Shown: positions 4,723 through 7,515 of the stretch, piece by piece
Layout: every line of letters begins with the position of its first letter
Position numbering within the stretch: position 1 is the first letter of the stretch
From: Planctomycetaceae bacterium
GTDB lineage: Bacteria; Planctomycetota; Phycisphaerae; Phycisphaerales; SM1A02
Length of the DNA stretch: 7,515 nt
Assembly (NCBI GenBank): GCA_027488265.1
Contig: JAIYCA010000269.1
Location: forward strand, 1 to 7,515
Reading direction: 5' to 3'
Notes under the pieces: generated by a model
What the model was told of the DNA's origin: nothing
The model's database searches: none
What the model saw: only the letters and a program-made list of their open reading frames with translations
Translations under genes and position numbers: made by a program

Positions 4723-6270
4723 GTGAAGATCAAGAGCGACGAGATCACGACAGTCATTCGCCAAGAAATCGAGCAGTACTCGGGCAAACTCGAGATCTCT
4801 GAAGTCGGCCAAGTGGTCGAAGTCGGTGACGGTATTGCCCGCGTGTACGGCCTCTCGAAGGCGATGGCTGGCGAGCTCATCGAGTTCCAAGGCTCCGCTG
4901 GCAAGGTCATGGGTCAGGTGATGAACCTCGAACTCGACACCGTGGGCTGCGTGCTTTACGGCGACGCGACCTCGATTCGCGAAGGCGCAACCGCGCGCGC
5001 GACGGGCAACCTCCTTGAAGTGCCTGTTGGTCCAGAGCTCCTCGGCCGCGTCGTCGACCCACTCGGCAACGCGATCGACGGTGGCCCAGCGATCAACGCA
5101 TCGGGTCGTCAGAAGCTCGACATCGTTGCTCCTGGCATCGCTGCGCGTCAGCCCGTCAAGGAACCGCTCCAGTTCGGCATCAAGGCTGTTGACTCGATGG
5201 TTCCCGTCGGTCGTGGTCAGCGCGAACTCGTGATCGGCGACCGTAAGACCGGCAAGACCGCCGTCTGCCTCGACGCCATCATCAATCAGAAGCAGTACTG
5301 GGGTACGCCCGACGCGGTCGTGTGCATCTACGTCGCGGTCGGCCAGAAGGACTCGACCGTCGCCGGCGTCGTCGAAACGCTCCGCAAGAACGGCGCGCTC
5401 GACTACACCATCGTCGTCGTCGCAGGCGCGTCGGCCGCTGCGCCGCTCCAATACATCGCTCCATACGCGGGTTGCGCGATGGGCGAGTACTTCATGTGGC
5501 AGGGTAAGGAAGGCAAGACGCCGAAGCACGTCCTCTGCGTCTACGACGACCTTTCGAAGCAAGCCGTCGCGTATCGCGAACTTTCGCTTCTCCTCCGTCG
5601 TCCGCCAGGCCGCGAAGCGTACCCCGGTGATGTCTTCTACTTGCACTCCCGTCTCCTCGAGCGCGCAACCAAGCTCTCGAACGAGAACGGCGGCGGATCG
5701 CTCACCGCGCTCCCGATCATCGAAACGCAGGAAGGCGACGTGTCGGCGTACATCCCGACGAACGTCATCTCGATCACCGACGGCCAGATCTACCTCCAGC
5801 CGGAACTCTTCTCGGCCGGTATTCGTCCCGCCATCAACGTCGGTATTTCGGTGTCGCGCGTCGGTGGTAACGCGCAGATCAAGGCGATGAAGGAAGTCGC
5901 TGGCTCGCTGCGTCTTGACCTTGCCGCGTACCGTGAACTCGAAGCGTTCGCGCAGCTCGGCACCGACCTTGACCCAGCGTCGAAGCGTCAGCTCGACCGC
6001 GGCGCACGCATGGTCGAACTCCTCAAGCAAGGTCAGTACAAGCCGTTCGACGTCATCGACCAGTGCATCTCGATCTTCTCAGCCTCGAAGGGTTACCTCG
6101 ATGACGTTCCAGTTCCGGCTGTGAACAAGTTCGAAACGGGCCTTCTCGAGTACTTCGCGACCCAGAAGAAGGATCTCCGCGACAAACTCGTTGCTTCGAA
6201 GTCCTTCAAGGGCATCGAAGATGAGTTCAAGGCAGCGGTCGCCGCCTACAAGGCATCATTCCGCGCCTAA
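4723..6270 (+). CDS. atpA: F0F1 ATP synthase subunit alpha
   Basis: Alpha is the non-catalytic nucleotide-binding subunit of the F1 hexamer. The 515-residue protein is full length (E. coli 513). It has the N-terminal beta-barrel (about 25-95, with VGDGIARVYGL), the Walker A loop GDRKTGKT at 172-179, and a Walker B strand ending in Asp275-Asp276 (VLCVYDDLSKQ). The ATP synthase alpha/beta signature PAINVGISVS is at 369-378, directly followed by the arginine finger Arg379. The C-terminal helical domain follows. In the P-loop, Lys replaces the Gln found in E. coli (GDRQTGKT); as far as I recall mycobacterial alpha subunits share this variant, so it is not a defect. The start is GTG, supported by GAGGA 7 bases upstream. 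In most bacteria atpG, atpD and atpC follow, but here a terminator and a convergent gene come next. Confidence 0.97.
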   Translation: MKIKSDEITTVIRQEIEQYSGKLEISEVGQVVEVGDGIARVYGLSKAMAGELIEFQGSAGKVMGQVMNLELDTVGCVLYGDATSIREGATARATGNLLEVPVGPELLGRVVDPLGNAIDGGPAINASGRQKLDIVAPGIAARQPVKEPLQFGIKAVDSMVPVGRGQRELVIGDRKTGKTAVCLDAIINQKQYWGTPDAVVCIYVAVGQKDSTVAGVVETLRKNGALDYTIVVVAGASAAAPLQYIAPYAGCAMGEYFMWQGKEGKTPKHVLCVYDDLSKQAVAYRELSLLLRRPPGREAYPGDVFYLHSRLLERATKLSNENGGGSLTALPIIETQEGDVSAYIPTNVISITDGQIYLQPELFSAGIRPAINVGISVSRVGGNAQIKAMKEVAGSLRLDLAAYRELEAFAQLGTDLDPASKRQLDRGARMVELLKQGQYKPFDVIDQCISIFSASKGYLDDVPVPAVNKFETGLLEYFATQKKDLRDKLVASKSFKGIEDEFKAAVAAYKASFRA

Positions 6271-6314
6271 GCGCGGGGCCTCATTCCGTAGAAGCGACAT
6301 TTCGATATCAAGCC

Positions 6315-6349
6315 AACGACGGACGCTGCAAGGCGTCCGTCGTTTCTTT
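6315..6349 (+). terminator. Intrinsic terminator of the atp operon
   Basis: ACGACGGACGC at 6316-6326 and GCGTCCGTCGT at 6333-6343 form a perfect 11-bp stem (12 bp with the flanking A6315-T6344 pair) around the loop TGCAAG. TTTCTTT follows at once at 6343-6349. This is a classic rho-independent terminator on the plus strand, 45 bases after the atpA stop. On the minus strand the hairpin is followed by TGGCTTG, which is not T-rich, so it would end the convergent epimerase transcript less well. Confidence 0.9.
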
Positions 6350-6378
6350 ACGTCGCGCATCGCGTTCGCGCGGCAAAA

Positions 6379-7320
6379 TCATCTTGAACGACGCGTCACC
6401 GTGGTCATCGTCGCGAGACCGACCTCTAGTTCGATCGCTGCGGTAAACCCGAGCAGTTCACGCGCACGCGACACCGTCGCAACACTGTGACGAATCTCGC
6501 CCGCACGGGATGGTTGAAAGTCGAGTTGCGCGGGCTTGCCGACAACTCGTCCGATCGTTTCGGCGAGCGCGCGAATCGAAGTCGCATGGCCCGTACCGAC
6601 GTTGATCACCGCGCCTCGGATTGGCTCGGGCGATTCCATCGCCGCAATCACCGCGCGCGCGGCATCCGACACGTGCACGAAATCACGCGTCTGTTCGCCG
6701 TCACCGAAAATCGTCGCGGGGAGACCTGCGGCGATGCGCGTCATGAATCGTGGGATCACGGCCGCGTACGCGTTGTTCGGATCTTGTCGAGTGCCGTACA
6801 CGTTAAAGAACCGAAGCGCTGCGGTGTCGGGCGCGCCCGGCTCCTGCGCGAGCGCGTGCAGCATCCGCTCACACTCGACCTTCGTCGCGCCGTAGGGCGA
6901 CATCGGACGAGGTTCCATCGATTCATCGTGCGGCGCGTCGTGATCGCCATACGCACTCGAACTCGCCGCGAAAATGATCCGCGCGACACCCGCGCGTCGA
7001 GCCTCTGCGATGAGCGCTGCGGTGCCACCGACATTCACGCGGACGTACAAATCTTCCGCCGCCATACTCTCAGCAACGCTCGACCGCGCCGCGAGGTGCG
7101 CGACGATCGATACGCCCTTCATCGCTTGCGCGATCGCCGACGGCGACTCAAGCGAGCCTTCGACGAGCTCAATGCCATTCCAGATATGCGCGAGATTTGC
7201 GGCGTTTCCGCTCGAAAAATCATCAAGGATGCGAACGCGTCGGCCCCGCGCGAGGAGCGCTTCACAGAGATGCGAGCCGATGAAACCCGCGCCGCCAGTC
7301 ACGAGGACGACATCGTTCAC
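6379..7320 (-). CDS. NAD-dependent epimerase, UDP-hexose/UDP-GlcNAc 4-epimerase type
   Basis: This is a 313-residue extended short-chain dehydrogenase/reductase that acts on nucleotide sugars. The N-terminal Rossmann fold has the GGAGFIG loop (residues 9-15). Asp33 and Asp34 at the end of strand 2 (ILDDFSSGN) indicate NAD rather than NADP. The catalytic set is Ser121 or Ser122 in ASSSAYGD, with Tyr143 and Lys147 in SPYGATK. FFNVYGTRQDP (171-181) and FGDGEQTRDFVHVSD (205-219) are typical of the GalE/WbpP branch, which inverts C4 of UDP-sugars for cell-surface polysaccharides. The exact substrate cannot be read from the sequence, and dTDP- or GDP-sugar relatives are possible. The start is GTG at 7318-7320, supported by GGAG 8 bases upstream. 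It overlaps the pcp stop in a GTGA, so the two genes are probably co-transcribed and coupled. It converges on the atp operon. Confidence 0.88.
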   Translation of the reverse strand: MNDVVLVTGGAGFIGSHLCEALLARGRRVRILDDFSSGNAANLAHIWNGIELVEGSLESPSAIAQAMKGVSIVAHLAARSSVAESMAAEDLYVRVNVGGTAALIAEARRAGVARIIFAASSSAYGDHDAPHDESMEPRPMSPYGATKVECERMLHALAQEPGAPDTAALRFFNVYGTRQDPNNAYAAVIPRFMTRIAAGLPATIFGDGEQTRDFVHVSDAARAVIAAMESPEPIRGAVINVGTGHATSIRALAETIGRVVGKPAQLDFQPSRAGEIRHSVATVSRARELLGFTAAIELEVGLATMTTVTRRSR

Positions 7321-7515
7321 GCGCGTTGCTCCGAGATGAGCATGTGTGCAAGCGTTTCAAGTGCCGCATGCACGCCACGAGCGGTTGTGTGCGCATCCAT
7401 CGAAGGGCCGCCGCGCGCCGTTGCTTGGATCGGAAGTTGGGGCACGTGTATGAACCCCGCCGCGTGTATGAACCCCGCCGCGTGTATGAACCCCGCCGCG
7501 TGTATGAACCCCGCC
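7317..7515 (-). CDS. pcp: Pyroglutamyl-peptidase I (C15 family), C-terminal part, 5' end outside window
   Basis: The visible frame has no stop from the window edge to the TGA at 7317-7319 and gives about 66 residues. Its ending, AGFIHVPQLPIQ followed by a GGPSM motif and an amphipathic helix, matches the C-terminus of pyrrolidone-carboxylate peptidase. Family members there have (S/G/A)GFIH(V/I)P..PEQ and PSM. The enzyme is cytoplasmic and removes N-terminal pyroglutamate from peptides. The His of the GFIH motif is the catalytic histidine (His166 in the Pyrococcus furiosus enzyme); the catalytic Glu and Cys would lie outside the window. Upstream of the normal AGFIHVP motif the same peptide recurs: the frame reads AGFIH-A three more times back to the edge, encoded by an 18-bp tandem repeat. 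This could be a real expansion, which might alter or inactivate the enzyme, or an assembly artefact at a sequence end. The stop overlaps the epimerase start (GTGA). Confidence 0.75.
   Translation of the reverse strand, partial: AGFIHAAGFIHAAGFIHAAGFIHVPQLPIQATARGGPSMDAHTTARGVHAALETLAHMLISEQRA
7329..7332 (-). promoter_or_regulatory. Ribosome binding site of the epimerase gene
   Basis: Read on the minus strand, GGAG lies 8 bases before the GTG start at 7320, inside the last codons of pcp. It supports the GTG start and coupled translation. Confidence 0.65.
7445..7515. repeat. 18-bp perfect tandem repeat, about 4 copies, running off the window
   Basis: The unit CGTGTATGAACCCCGCCG begins at 7445, 7463, 7481 and 7499. 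The last copy is cut after 17 bases by the window edge, so the true copy number is unknown. The copies are identical and directly abutting. On the minus strand the unit is six codons and encodes the hexapeptide AAGFIH in the pcp frame, so gain or loss of copies keeps the frame open. Confidence 0.95.

Noticed and set aside
5236..5259. Altered Walker A in AtpA (GDRKTGKT, with Lys for Gln)
   Set aside because: The core Gly-Lys-Thr is intact, and I recall the same variant in functional alpha subunits of other bacteria, so it is not evidence of a defective or new enzyme.
4669..6030. A 453-codon open frame on the minus strand opposite atpA
   Set aside because: It is antisense to the highly conserved alpha subunit, its product is Arg/Asp/Val-rich with no recognisable domain, and long antisense frames are expected from codon bias in GC-rich genes.
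7445..7515. Possible CRISPR array
   Set aside because: The 18-bp units abut directly with no spacers and lie in frame in a coding region.

Overview
The window carries most of an F-type ATP synthase operon on the plus strand, flanked by a complex I subunit gene on the left and a sugar-nucleotide epimerase/peptidase pair on the right, both on the minus strand. The DNA is GC-rich. Shine-Dalgarno use is patchy: clear before atpI, atpA and the epimerase gene, weak or absent before nuoI, atpB, atpF and atpH. The operon starts with atpZ and atpI, the c subunit has a signal-peptide-like N-terminus, and the a subunit has a His-rich tail. From memory this fits Planctomycetota (perhaps Phycisphaerae), but that placement is tentative because no search was possible.

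Layout. 11-568 (-): nuoI, the 2x[4Fe-4S] subunit of NADH:quinone oxidoreductase. 569-665: short divergent spacer. 666-6270 (+): atpZ, atpI, atpB (a), atpE (c), atpF (b), atpH (delta), atpA (alpha). 6315-6349: a strong intrinsic terminator. 6379-7320 (-): NAD-dependent epimerase of the UDP-hexose 4-epimerase type. 7317-7515 (-): the C-terminal end of a pyroglutamyl-peptidase I gene (pcp), which overlaps the epimerase start by a GTGA and runs off the window edge inside an 18-bp tandem repeat.

How the genes work together. atpB, atpE and atpF encode the membrane proton channel, rotor ring and stator stalk. atpH and atpA encode the stator cap and the non-catalytic alpha subunit. atpZ and atpI encode small membrane proteins that, in other bacteria, help c-ring assembly or ion supply. 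Residues around the c-subunit carboxylate are of the proton type, not the sodium type. NuoI is part of the respiratory complex that builds the proton gradient, so generator and consumer of the gradient are transcribed divergently from one short spacer.

Main points of interest. (1) The 18-bp repeat at the right edge repeats in frame the Pcp hexapeptide that carries the catalytic histidine. (2) The atp operon is terminated directly after atpA, with no gamma, beta or epsilon gene, so the enzyme must be encoded in at least two loci. (3) The non-coding gaps in the operon carry conspicuous hairpins, especially a 13-bp stem with a GAAA loop just after the c-subunit gene. (4) The atpB start codon lies in a 12-bp tandem duplication. 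I found no phage, transposon, CRISPR or RNA gene and no defence system.
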